DNA from: Arachis hypogaea
Taxonomy: Eukaryota > Streptophyta > Magnoliopsida > Fabales > Fabaceae
Assembly: GCF_003086295.3 (NCBI RefSeq)
Contig: NC_092051.1
Location: forward strand, 14,934,810-14,998,809
DNA: 64,000 nucleotides
Reading direction: 5' to 3'
Shown here: positions 48,023 through 59,897 of the stretch, piece after piece
Position numbering within the stretch: position 1 is the stretch's first letter
How the letters are laid out: every line of letters starts with the position of its first letter
The notes under the pieces: model-generated
The model's input: the letters and a program-made list of their open reading frames with translations, nothing else
Database searches by the model: none
Told to the model about the DNA's origin: nothing
Position numbers and translations under genes: made by a program

Positions 48023-48696
48023 TTAACTATTATCATCTCTTTCATCGGTAGTTTGGACAGATTTCTTAGAAAGAAGCTCTCTAATAGCACGTTCTATATA
48101 CTTCAATTCCTCTGTTGAAGCAATCTCCAACTCAACACCATGCGAGTTATTAAAGCGCATATGCACCATAATAAAATGTATAGTTGATGGTCTTTTTTGT
48201 AAATCATATTGTGTCTCTGTAATTCACTTTCTATGCTAGAAATTTATTTCTAACCTTTAATTCAGCAAGTATGTCTTCAAATGTCCTACCAGCTACAAAT
48301 GTCACAAAAACATAGCCAAATTTCTCCTCGTACTTTAATCCCCATTCATGAAGTTCCTACAAACTTTAGCATGAACGTAACAACTATCATTGGTTAAATG
48401 TTGTACACATATATCAAAGTAAAATACTTATTAATCAAATAATGTTTAACTCAAGTGTTTAAGGGTACAGCTAATGAACAGATCTGCACAGTAGCTTCGT
48501 TCGCTGTTTCCAAGTATTCATTAGAACAAAATCGTCCTGATATAGCCTCCAACCAAGATCTAACATTCAACTTACGGTACCATATGTCTCTGGCAACCGT
48601 AATTGCATGTTCCAATGAAGAGAATGGAGAGGTCATAGCCATTTCGTTAGTGAATGTTGTGCCTGCATAGCATGATGAGAAATCCTCCGTTTTCAT
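48023..48696 (-). pseudogene. Captured OHCU decarboxylase (TTL/allantoin synthase) gene fragment
   Basis: OHCU decarboxylase converts the urate-oxidation product OHCU to S-allantoin; in plants it is the N-terminal half of the TTL protein. Exon A (48696 to about 48472) has SPFSSLEHAITVARDIWY and NVRSWLEAISGR, matching the TTL start. Exon B (48356-48255) encodes ELHEWGLKYEEKFGYVF...AGRTFEDILAELK, and exon C (about 48163-48023) encodes VELEIASTEELKYIERAIRE and ends in a stop. So the domain is nearly complete, but the HPxIG motif with the catalytic His, expected right after WLEAxSxx, is missing: SGRFCSNEY follows instead. The exon A donor reads CAG/AT in place of CAG/GT, and the start of exon C lacks an obvious AG. 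There is no transthyretin-like half. It sits just downstream of TNP2, same strand, so I infer transduplication by the CACTA element. Confidence 0.75.
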
Positions 48697-49047
48697 TACT
48701 CCTATTACAACACCATTTTATATTAAATATATTTGTCAATGATAACAATATCATAATTCAAGATAATTTACTCGATATCATAATTTTCTTTATTGGAGTT
48801 TAAGAACAATAACAATGATGATGAGAACAACAAAGCCTTGAAAACTAACTTTTAAAAGCAAAAATCGTTGGAAAAAATGAGGAACTGGTGGTATTCATGA
48901 AAATTAACTTAAAATGAAAATTTAATTCAAATACGAAAACACAGATAGTAATGTAACCAGCAAACTGCGTACATCATAAACACTGTTAAACTTATCAAAC
49001 ACACACAGATACTCTAAAAATGATGTACATGTTTTGCCATATTTTCA

Positions 49048-52000
49048 CTATGCCACATAATCGATGTTATGAGAAACATCTGCTACTGGGTCTTCTATAT
49101 CATCATCCCTTGTCAACTGTAAATCACTGATGTCACCTGCTGCTGACATGTTCAACCCGGGCTGAGGAGAAAAAATAGCTTCAACATCTTCATTCTCTCC
49201 TCCCATGTCATACAAGTCTCGTGGTTTTACATGAACCACTACACTCCATTCTTGATCTACTTCATCATGTACATAGTACACGAGATGAGCTTCTGATACC
49301 AATATGTACGGTTCATCCTCTTTTCGATCACCGGTGTAAATTGGACGAGCGAAATTAACGCTGGTAAGGCCCAGATGGTCTTTTTTGATTCCTCTGCTCG
49401 TAGTTGTATCAGCCCAAATATATTTGAACAAAACCACTGTGAAATGGCAGCTGTAGTTCAGTTCAATTATGTCCACAATTTCTCCACTATTTTGTGTTTT
49501 CAACCCGTCTTTCTTTGTGATAGTTCTAAACTTGTATCCATTGACGTTGTATGCCCCAAAATGTCTTGCCTAGCATGGGACCACATGCCAGCAACTTCAT
49601 TTCGTTTGAATGTACAGTACTGTCCATTGGAACCTAGCACCATAAATTAGAGTTTGTTCGTATAAAAAATTAGAATTTATAATTTATAATTCTAAGGCAC
49701 AAATAAGTTGGTCAGGTTAAATTTCTACAAACCTCACGCTTGAACCGGCGAGAAAATTTTACATGCACAACATAGTCTATCTTAGATTGCGACCTTGTTT
49801 GATCCCATAATTTTCGCTTTGTTTCTGCCCTAAATGTACTTTACGACATAACAAGAAATTAGTCCAACGACTGAGTGTTTGAAATTGGTTATAATCGTGA
49901 TTAATGATTACATGTGCATACTTACTCAATAAATGGAGCGACGGCCTCGCAATTGACTAGCACATGATGATGTACCTGATCTCTTTCCATTGGGGTCGGT
50001 ATAAAATGTGATACAGCCCCTGAAGCTTTTCCAATTTCTGGGAACATAGTACATCCTGTATTTTTTGTAATATCAACAGGTCAATCGTCAAAAATCTGGA
50101 GCAGAATGTCAAAATCTCCTCCGATAAATAGCCCTCCGCAATTGAGCCTTCTGCTTGTGCCCTGTTACGCATGTATTGCTTCAATCGTCCTAAGTACCTT
50201 TTACATAAATACGACATAACGCTTAGTATATACGTAATGAATTTGAAAAAAAATGTCTTAAATGTGTTTAGTAGCAAGCTAACCTTTCTATTGAATACAT
50301 CCACCGATAATGTACCGGGCCACCAAGTTTTAGTTCATCAACGAGGTGCACCGTAAGGTGAACCATAACAGTGAAGAAGGATGGAGGAAAAATCATTTTC
50401 ATCTGACACAGAGCTTGCACAACATGATTCTGAAGGGCACCAAGCTGCATAGGATTTATAGCTTTTCCACAGAGTTCTCGGAAAAATGAGGACAGATTCG
50501 CAATCACATTCGATACCGGACTTGGCAATGCATTCTTCACCAAAATTGGAAGTAATTGTTCCATTAGAATGTGGCAGTTGTGACTCTTCAACCCATACAA
50601 CTTGCGCTGTCGGATGTCAACACAACGAGCAATATTGCTCAAGTAACCATCTGGAAAGACCACGTTCTGTAGAGTCTTCAGGAATACATCCTTCTGTGGA
50701 TTCGACATTGTGAAGCTTGCTGAAGGATATTTACCACCTTCGTCCGGCCACAATTCAGGCCTTATGCCCATGCTTTGTAAATCTTTGCAAATCTTTGCGA
50801 GCCTTAAGATTATCTTTTGATTTGACGCTATCGTTTAAGATAGTGAAGACCACATTGTCACAAATGTTCTTCTCTATATGCATCACGTCAAGGTTATGAC
50901 GCAACATATGATTCTTCCAGTACGGGTGTTCAAAGAACACACTCCTCTTTTTCCAATACGAGTCATCTTGATCTGCATCTTCACCAATGCGTCTTCTTTT
51001 GGCTGTTAGAGTTGAGTTCTTCCCAAACGATACTTGCATGTTACACTGCTGCCTTAAGACATCTGCTCCATAATACTTCTTCGGTGGATCTCTGCTTTCA
51101 ACTTATCCGTCAAATCTAATCTGGTCTACTCTATATTTACGGCCCTAATTCAAGAAACGGCGATGACCAGTGTAACACCATTTTCGATTGAATGTTAGTC
51201 GCTGAGCCTTAGCGTCCACGTTACACATGAGACAAGCTAACCCACTGTATGTGTTCCACCCAGATAAATTTCTCAACCCTGAAAAATCGCTAATAGTCCA
51301 CATTATCGCCGCACGCATCTTGAAAGTGGTCCCCTTATTAGCATCATAAATTTCAACGCCATCCCATAGTTGCTTCAACTCATCCACCAGGGGCTCCAAA
51401 TAAACATCGATGTCGTTACCCAGCATTTTAGGACCGGAAATAATCATAGATAGTATAAAAGATGCCTGTTTCATGCATAGCCAGGGAGGAAGATTGTATG
51501 GAATAAGAATCACAGGCCAAATGGAATATGTGGTACTCATATTTCTGAAAGGATTAAAATCGTCACTTGCTAAAGCTAAGCGAACACTGCGAGCATCGTT
51601 AGAAAAAAAGGATACTTTGCATCAAAGTCTTTCCATGCTTCAGCGTCCCTTGGATGCCTCAAGTACCCATCGTTATTATCTGCCTCTTTATGCCATAACA
51701 TGTCAGATGAAGTTTTGCTACACATGAATAACCGTTGCAGTCGTGGCATAAGAGGAAAGTAATGGAGAGTATTCGCTGGGAGAGGCTTTCCGTTTTTCCT
51801 GACAGGTATTTTGAGTTTCATAACGGAACCCTTTCGCGTCTTCTGCTTCCATCGTGAAGTCCCACACTGCTTGCATTTGGTCGCGTCCTCATCCTCACCC
51901 CGATACAACATGCAATCATTCGGGCATGCATTTACCTTTTTGTACTCAATCCCCAACTTTTGGATGATTTTCTTAGCTTCATACAAAGTGGACGGGAATT

Positions 52001-52593
52001 TGGCTTGATGCATCGCGCAATAAGTCCAAAATCATCGACATAGCCTTGTCACTCACACCACACATACACTTAATGTGATAAAGCTTCACTAGGAAAGACA
52101 ATTTTTAGTATTTCGAGCAGCCGGGATATAATTCCTCTGCTCCATCCGCAAGAAGATCGGCAAAATCCTGTGCCTCACGACTTGGACCATCGTACAAGTA
52201 CGACAACTCTATATCATCATCTTCTACAGGATCCGCTGTTGTGGTCTCCTCACTTTCAGGAGGTATTGTGAAGTTAAATGCCTCGTGCACCATTTGAAGA
52301 TATGGATTCACCTCGGGTGTAGGTTTCTCAACTATCGGTGTGCAAGTAGAGCTCTCCTCAGCTGGTTTCTTACCATGACGCAACCACAAAGTATAGCCAG
52401 TGGGAAAGGGCTTTATCAACAGGTGGTTGTACGCATCCTCTCTTATTTGCATAAATTGAAACCCACATTGAGGGCATGGACACTTTATCATGTTATCCGA
52501 TGATGCATTCGCAAATGCAAAGTCTAGGAACTTATTAAGTCCTCGTCTATATTATATGCTATCTCGTGGCTTAAGAATCCAGGTTTTGTCCAT
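49048..52593 (-). pseudogene. TNP2-type CACTA transposase, broken
   Basis: DDE transposase of CACTA elements, read right to left. It begins MDKTWILKPRDSI (52593) with LNKFLDFAFANAS, then CPCPQCGF (transposase-associated domain), the tnp2 core (KKIIQKLGIEY, CPNDCMLYRGED, NMSTTYSIWPVILIPYNLPP, WNTYSGLACLMCN), the LDVMHIEKNI and HYRWMYSIER blocks (DUF4218), YLGRLKQYMRNRAQAEGS, and DIIELNYSC...WADTT (DUF4216). Introns are visible (50283-50198, 49925-49839, 49732-49634). Lesions: in-frame stops at 52554-52552, 52107-52105, 51147-51145, 51105-51103 and near 50083; frameshifts near 52013, at the poly-T run 51603-51609, at a 10-bp tandem duplication 50774-50793, near 50095 and near 49580. The gene cannot make a full-length protein. 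Confidence 0.9.
50774..50793. repeat. 10-bp tandem duplication that shifts the TNP2 frame
   Basis: Units TTTGTAAATC and TTTGCAAATC (plus strand) abut, followed by a third start TTTGC. On the minus strand the protein reads ...ARKDLQ, a duplicated KDLQ-like stretch, then SMGIRPELW only in another frame. Removing one unit restores the frame. Confidence 0.75.
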
Positions 52594-53939
52594 ATCTATT
52601 ATACACCAAATATATGGTTTAATAATTAATGTGATACAACTTTTTCATCACTAAAATAATGTTAAGTATCTTACTGTATTCATTCCATATGATATAAGAA
52701 ATACTGTTCTAAAAACATAACATGTATGGTAAAATACGTGTGCAACTACGAACATTAAAATTTATACTAAAATGTGCAGTAAAGGTAGAATATAAAATTA
52801 ATATAGAACAAAAAATATGCCACATAATTACAGTTATAATACGACGATAAAATTTACGCCAATTACTTTTTGGCAAAAAATAACAAGATTCATTTTTACA
52901 TATAATAGTCATTCATATAAGTTTATTCATGGAGTACCTTATGAAAATTTTTTGTACGTAAAACACTCCTCCTATAAACCTTTTTATAGGAGGGAATTCA
53001 AAATTTCTGTACTCTTATTTGTATTCAAGGTTTATTTTTATGTTTTATTTTAGGTATGTGTATAAAAAAATTTAGCATTAGTTTTAATTTTTTTGTATTT
53101 TCTAGAGCTACTTTTTTTAGCTTTCTTAGAGGGGGGTGAGTAGTGGCCTCGACCCCCCCTCAAATTTTAAGAAACTATACTTATATATGAGATATGTATT
53201 TTAAGAATAAAAAAATATTACATAATTTAATAGTTTTATATGTAATTTTACTATCTTAATAGTTTAATTCACTAATAAATCCAAGATACTCCAAATAGTA
53301 CAACATATACACATAACTCATTATGCACCTTATGTTTGTAGGTCAAATATGCAAAAAAAAAATAGCCTGAAATGTGTATCAAATAGAAGTAAAAGAGTTA
53401 GTAAACAAAAAATTACGTCCAAAAAATTATTCCCTTCATCCAAACATTTCCAAAAAGTTTTATCATAAAAAATAATATAAGATGATTATATTCTAAACCA
53501 ATAATTAAGGAATAATTTATCTTAAATAATATATTTCACGTACAACACACTTAAAAATAGAAAAAAAAAAAGAGATCAACAATATAAAAGGTACACAAAA
53601 CCAATTTATTGTTTTTCCCTATATAGAACATGATTAATCGAAAAAATATATATTGAAACCATCATTAAAATTTTTAGTATAACATATTTATAAACATTAG
53701 CTAATTAACCAAAAATTACTTTCGGCATAATCAAACAGACTTATTTTATTTTTTATTGTTTTCTTAAATGTACTCGGTTGATTAAGCAAAAATTGGATAT
53801 TTTAAAAACTGAAATTAAACCGATGAACCGGCCGAGATTCGGTTCGGGTGAACCGAATCGTGACCTGGTCGGCTTTTTGAAGCAACATCACAATGTTACC
53901 GTTTCAGCTCACATTTAACCCTAATTAGAGCCCACTCCA
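52594..53939. other. CACTA interior, AT-rich, upstream of TNP2
   Basis: No coding exons recognised. A short G/C block at 53130-53160 (GAGGGGGGTGAG...CGACCCCCCC) and a CGGTTCGG-rich patch at 53820-53880 stand out in otherwise AT-rich sequence. Confidence 0.45.
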
Positions 53940-54275
53940 ACAGAAATGAAGAGATTCAACTTCTAAAGTTCATAGCGCCGCCCTCACGCGAAGGTCTCCG
54001 CCGAATCTCCTCCAGCGCGTCGCCTTTCACCTGCGGCCAGCCATATCCGCGTGCCGCCGCCGTTGGTCCTCAGGTCGCTCCCTTTCCCTCCGTCGCAACC
54101 CTCCTTCCCTTCCATTAAGCAGCCATTGTGGTCACCGCGAAGCCTCCCTCGCGCACCCAAACTGTCGCAAGCTCTGTTTGTTTTTCGGTCTAAAGGTGCT
54201 CTAATACTGCTACTTGCCTTGGTCACTCGGTGGCTCTGTCTCCCCTCCATCAACATTGACATTTGGTCGAGCTTC
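53940..54275. promoter_or_regulatory. GC-rich island between the two CACTA genes
   Basis: This is the only clearly GC-rich, CpG-rich stretch of the window (GCCGCCCTCACGCG, GCGCGTCGCC, GTGCCGCCGCCG). It lies about 1.4 kb upstream of TNP2 and about 5.6 kb upstream of the TNP1-like gene. The two open frames across it (+54051-54278, -54262-53984) look like composition effects. It may be a promoter or leader exon shared by the divergent genes, or a captured host 5' region. Confidence 0.4.
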
Positions 54276-57200
54276 TAGGTATTTTTCTCTATTTATTTAA
54301 CTGAATATGCATGCTTTTTTTAACTGATTTTTGTTTGTTTATTTAACTCAATATTCATGCTTTTTTATTTTTAGTTTTAATGTGTATGTAACTCTATTTT
54401 AGTAATATGCTAAGTTTGGTTTCTTGTTATATCATGTTTGTAATTTGGTTTCAATTAAACAAAAGAAATAAAGCCGTTAGGCTTGTGCAGTCAAGAATTC
54501 TTTACTGATATCTAAATGGATAATATTAGATAAATTAGTCCATAATAAATAAATTAGTTCACTGTCTCTTAAAATTATTATTATGTGTTGGATGAACAAC
54601 ATATGAAAGCTTAATCGGTGGCTTTAAGTTTAATAATGCTAGAAGCTATGTACAAAGATAAATCATATGATGATGATTATGGTATCTGTAATTGATGACT
54701 ATAAATTTTGATAATAATTCAAAAATCAGCTTAAAATCAAAGTTATAATTTTATATTATGTAAAACTATTTTGATATGTGAAAATCATTTTGAGTCCCCT
54801 ATTTAATTTATTGTGTTTTATTTGAGTATCTTTTATAATAATGCCTCGCCTTAATTAAAGAAATTTGGAGGACTTATTGTTACTGTTGTTGTTACTTGTT
54901 AGTATTATTAAATCTTATTTAAATTTGCAACTAATTTAATATGAATGTAATTAATTTATAAATTGAAACCAATTTATTTTGTAAATTATTGCATATTTAA
55001 AATATAAATTTGAATCTATAGGAAAAAGTTACACTATTAGAGAGGTAACATGATTGTGTGTAAAAGGCATAAAGATCTTTTTTATTTATTTGTTGTAGAG
55101 ATTGTCTTTGATTGTTCCAATTTTGATGTGGGAGATAAAAAACTTAAATTTGTTAGAGATAACAAAAATAATTGCACATTATATAATGCTTATTTATTTT
55201 GTTTGATGTAATATAAAAACTTTGACACGATGAGATAAAATTAAAAAATTTAGAGTTTTCTTATTGTATAGGAGAGTTTTCAGAAATCTCTTTAAAAAAT
55301 TAGGTGAAGCAATTAATATCTAAAGAGTTTCACGCGATAAAGTTAAAAGATTTAGTTTGGAGCATAGCAAATATTTTTAAAAACGAAAACGGAGCTAATA
55401 GGATAAAACAACCAATATAGTCATACGAATGAATAAAATTTGTTTAAAAAATCTATTAATGAGATTTTTACTTACTTGAAAAATTAAGAACATCAAAATT
55501 TTGAGTTTAAAAATTGGAGAAGAGATTAGTATCTAACACTGAAAATGGTGGTACCTGGATGAATGTGTAGTTGAAAATTGATGAAACTCACAGAAGACTA
55601 GTGTTGGCTCCTAACATTTGAAAAGAAGAAGAGTGGAGATTTTTGAGTTTATAATTATATGGGATGAAATATGTTATTATATAAATGACCAAACACCTTT
55701 AAAATATAACTAATAATCAAATTTGTTTTGAAGATAAGAAAAAAAAAATCGAATTTACCATCATTGACCAGATTTACAGTCACTTTTTTAACAGAAGGCA
55801 TTTGTTCAGATACAAATAATTAATTAAAAGGATAAATTAATTATATAAAAGGTTAAATTTATTAGAAGTAGAAACGGGCTACTCAAATCCGATAAATTAA
55901 AATTTTAAATTTGAAATCAAATAAGGTAGTTAAGTAAACGGCGAAAATCTGATTGAGATGAAGTTGTTAGGATTTCAAAAAATCACCCAATATTTTAGCA
56001 GTTACTCTCTCCCGTCTTGTTAACATACTCTGCGCCTCCTTCACCCCGAGCCACTTTATAATTCTTATTTCGTATAATTTTTTCACGAATACTGAGCTTA
56101 CTCCTCTGCACAGTAATCATGTCTTCTTAATCATTGAGAAGAAGGCTCTTAAATTTAGTTAAAGGGTTGAAGTGATTCTGAAACAGTAGTTTTTGGCTCT
56201 ATATTTTCCGCTCAGTCACCTAAGGTCAATGTATTTTACTTCATTTTTCCTTTTGTTCATTCTTATGTATTTAATTCCTGTAGTGTCTATCTTTCTGCAT
56301 TTCATGCTTAGGTTGATGATGATTTCTCCTATGTAACAGATTTTCTTTTATTTTTACATTTGTTTTTTGATTTTGTTTTTGTTGTTCCTGCAACATAGTT
56401 CCAAATAACAAAAATAAGCATGTAACTTGGATGTGAAGATGAATTGAATTCAGTTAGCTTTTCCAAGTTCTTTGAATAATCATAACAAAGTTTTCATTGC
56501 ATATACTTAGACTCATATTATTAAGTATCTCTTAGTGTTTTTTATTTTATTTTAGTTATTTGTTTATTTTTGTTGAGTCAGGTATTAGGTAGAGAATCTG
56601 AGTCATACTAATAAATTGCTGAAAAATTTACTACTTTATTGAAAAATTGCTAAAATTCTTGTGTGAAAATTTACTACTTTATTGAAAAATTGCTGAAATT
56701 CTTATGTGGAAATTTACAAATTGTTGCTGGAACTATTGAGATTGTTTAATCTTATTAATCCACTATGTCGTATCTGATTTTGCTGACATATGCTTACCGA
56801 AGCAATTGGATTGTGCGTACGAATTGTTGTTTTGCATTATTTTCATCATGCTATCATGCTATTCTTGAGTTTGAATTGCAATTTGTTCGAATATCTGAGA
56901 TATTATTGAGATATTACTATTGGGATTTGTGAGTTTGAGTTGCATTTTGATTAAATGATTTTCATACTTAGTTCTGTCTCCAACCACTAATCTATGATTG
57001 TGTTTTTATATTTAGGAACAAGATATGATTTTATTATTGTTATTCATTCATCCATTGCCTCCATGATTTGATTGTTCTTGGTGTTTCTTTTCTTCTCCTT
57101 TTTTGTTTAAGTCCTTTGCTGCTTTTTGTTGAGCTTGAGCTCTGAAATTTTGCTGTTCCTTTTGTTTATGTTGATCTGCTTTTTTATTTTTTAAATTTTC

Positions 57201-57689
57201 TCGACATAAAAATTATAAGCTAATTATAAGCTTCGTTTTTCTTTTGTTGGATTTTCTTGTTCCTTTGGTTTGGACAGGGAGGGTTAACAAAATCAGACTT
57301 TGATCCTGTATTAAATATGATGTATGCAATAAAAAAGGCCAATATATATATATATATATATATCCCTTGAAATCAATAACCAAATCATTGCATTTGTACT
57401 TCTCTATACAGTAGCTTTTTCTTTTTAGTTTGAACTTATCTCTAACACAATGTATATATTATCATATGATATTAAAATATAATACACAGTAGTAATCGAT
57501 TCCTTTGCCTAGTCAAATACACATGAATTAATTCAACATATGTGCAGAAAAGTATATGGTTTATCCCTCTTGTTCCTATGCCGTAAGAATGCTTAGATGT
57601 TATTTAGATTAGCTATTTTCATTAGATTTATAAAGAACCAAATCCTAGTTGTAATGGACTTAAATAGTTTAAAAAGGCTTTAGTATTAA
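54276..57689. other. CACTA interior without recognisable genes
   Basis: AT-rich sequence with many stops in all frames. 55980-56230 has a pyrimidine-rich, more balanced stretch (CTCTCCCGTCTTG...CGCCTCCTTCACCCC) that could be an untranslated leader. A TA microsatellite lies at 57342-57362. Confidence 0.4.
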
Positions 57690-58012
57690 TTTTACTTTTT
57701 AAAAATTATGGTTTGAAAATCGAAATTTTTAAAAACTGGTTTTAAAACTAGATTTTTGGTTAAAAAATCTGGTTTGGAAATGGATTTCTAAAAACTTGTT
57801 TTAAAACCGGATTTTTGGTTAAAAGACCAGATTTAAAACCAGATTTTAAATTTGAATATTAAAAAACTGGATTTAAAAGTTTTTATTTTTTCAGACCGGT
57901 TTAGAATCGGTTTCTCTTTTTAATCCGGTTCTAGTTTGGTTTCATGAACCATAAAATTGGTTCTGAAGTGGATGCAGTTCGGATTTTTGAAAATCCAAAC
58001 CATGCCCACCCC
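57690..58012 (-). mobile_element. hAT-like terminal region (one end)
   Basis: Read on the minus strand the sequence begins TAGGGGTGGGCATGGTTTGG at 58012, the style of start seen in many plant hAT elements. Several diverged AAACCGG/CCAGATTTT words follow in the next 300 bases, like subterminal repeats. No matching opposite end or 8-bp duplication was found, so this may be a truncated copy. Confidence 0.5.
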
Positions 58013-58772
58013 TAATAGCAAGGGACTATGAGGGTGTAAATTAATCTTTATTTAAGATCTTCAGCAGTGAATGACAACCGTTTTTTGACATAGTTTCTCA
58101 CAAATTTCTTAATTATTGAATTTATGTATAAATTATGTTCAACAATTAACTTCTTTTTCTTTATTGAATCTTATTTGAGGTTTAAAAAGGGGTAGACTAT
58201 GCAAAATATCAACAAAAAGCAGCTTTCAAAATTATTAAGTTCTAACTTACGAATAAAATTTATGCAAAACTAAACTCACTTTAGTTAAGCTGCTGCCACA
58301 AATAGGGTTTTGGTTTTTGACATTTTTACATACTCACTGACTTTATTACTAAGGCTGTGCATACATTTACATCTTCACTATCTTTATATCAACGGCGGCC
58401 ATCAACAGGTATCCATCAACCAACCCCACTTATTTATCTTAAACTCCTTCTGGCCGTTGCGAAGGCCATAAGGCAAGTAGCTAAAGGAAAAGTTTCTGCT
58501 AGGCCGCTGAATGGAAACAGAAATTTGAGTTGGAGAGGGGGCGGAATCTGCAGTTTGATTCTACAAGTTCTTATAATTAAAAAATGCAAGTTTCACTTTC
58601 TGTGTACACATTTCCTATTCTATAACAGTTGATATTGCGGAAGAAACAATAAATTTTTTGGCTCTGCCTGAACAGCTAAATCAATTTTATTTGTTTACTT
58701 GAGATTATTTGTTTACTTGAGTTATTTTAATAAAACAGAATATTATATTGATATAAGGTTTTGGGTTTAATG

Positions 58773-58816
<44 letters not shown>

Positions 58817-59897
58817 GTTAGAAGCTTGATCACAAGAGGAATGGAACTCAAGCATATGCATATATAAGCTAAGGCAGAGTATAAGTAAGACTAGTTTATT
58901 TTGTTAATTTATAATAATATATTCTCGAATTTATCCTTATCTAAAAGGGTTTTATTTTACTAAAACACCTATCAAATATTGATTCAAAATAGAAACACAT
59001 TAATTATTGAGTGTCTATCTGATTTGAAGGCTGTTGATTTTAGGAGCTCTCGTTAGAACCTGAATGTGAACTTTATCTCACAGGCCATAAAGGTACGTAG
59101 TATGGGCAGGAAGGAAGAAATAATCCCTGTATATATAATATGTAATGAAATTAATAATGAGTCATTCACCATTCCTGCTTTAGTGTCTTTAGTGCTAAAA
59201 TATTTGAGATCTCATGCATGTATATATTTGAGTTAATATTGTAGTAATTTTGTTGTCTGAAGCTGAAATTGCAATGTCCCACATGTGTTGATACTTAATT
59301 TTTCTCCCTTTGATTCTTGATGATCTGCTACTTTACTTGTAAGATAGCCCAGTTACTTTGCATTCAAACATTTACAAAATTAATTAGATTTACTTCTAAA
59401 AATTGTCGCTATATAAAGGTCGAATAACTATCAATATTCACTGACTCTTACCCCCAATCTTTGAATTAAGGCCTCAAAACTGGACATGACTTGTTTAGGA
59501 AAAATTTAATGCGATAGATGTTTAAAGGTCGTATTATTCTATTACCAACAATTGTAATGCTCACTTTGCTTTGATTTAATCAAGGTCGCAGTTTCATTAA
59601 TTTCTCACATCGCTTGGAGACTTATTTTTTGGGGATAAAAAATTTTGTCATGTCATCTTTAACACCACCAAGTTTGTCTCCTATATTAGCACCTTTAAAA
59701 GTTGATACCAGACTTTTCTTGATTAATTAATTTCATTTATTTATTATTATTCAGACATTAAAATTGTTAAATAATGTACTATATTGTTTGAAACTTGATT
59801 CATGTAATTGATATAATCATTGTGCACTATTGTGTTTTACATTGTTGTTCTCTTACTAATTGTCTACTGACCTTGTGTTGTGTAAAGGAATAGTCAA
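58013..59897. other. Region upstream of the TNP1-like gene
   Basis: It contains an AT microsatellite (58775-58810) and a short, less AT-rich patch (58380-58560) with a 91-codon frame that I cannot assign to any family. Leader exons of the TNP1-like gene may lie here; none can be proven from sequence. Confidence 0.4.
58775..58810. repeat. AT microsatellite
   Basis: Uninterrupted AT run, followed by ACACAC. Confidence 0.95.

Noticed and set aside
53984..54278. Open frames on both strands over the GC-rich island
   Set aside because: High GC removes stop codons by chance; Arg/Gly/Pro-rich translations match no family.
57690..58012. A complete hAT element spanning the GC island to 58012
   Set aside because: The left terminus TAGGGGTGGG was looked for between 52.5 and 57 kb and was not found, nor was an 8-bp duplication.
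58357..58632. 91-codon open frame before the TNP1-like gene
   Set aside because: No conserved motif and no coherent exon context; possibly a decayed fragment but not supportable.
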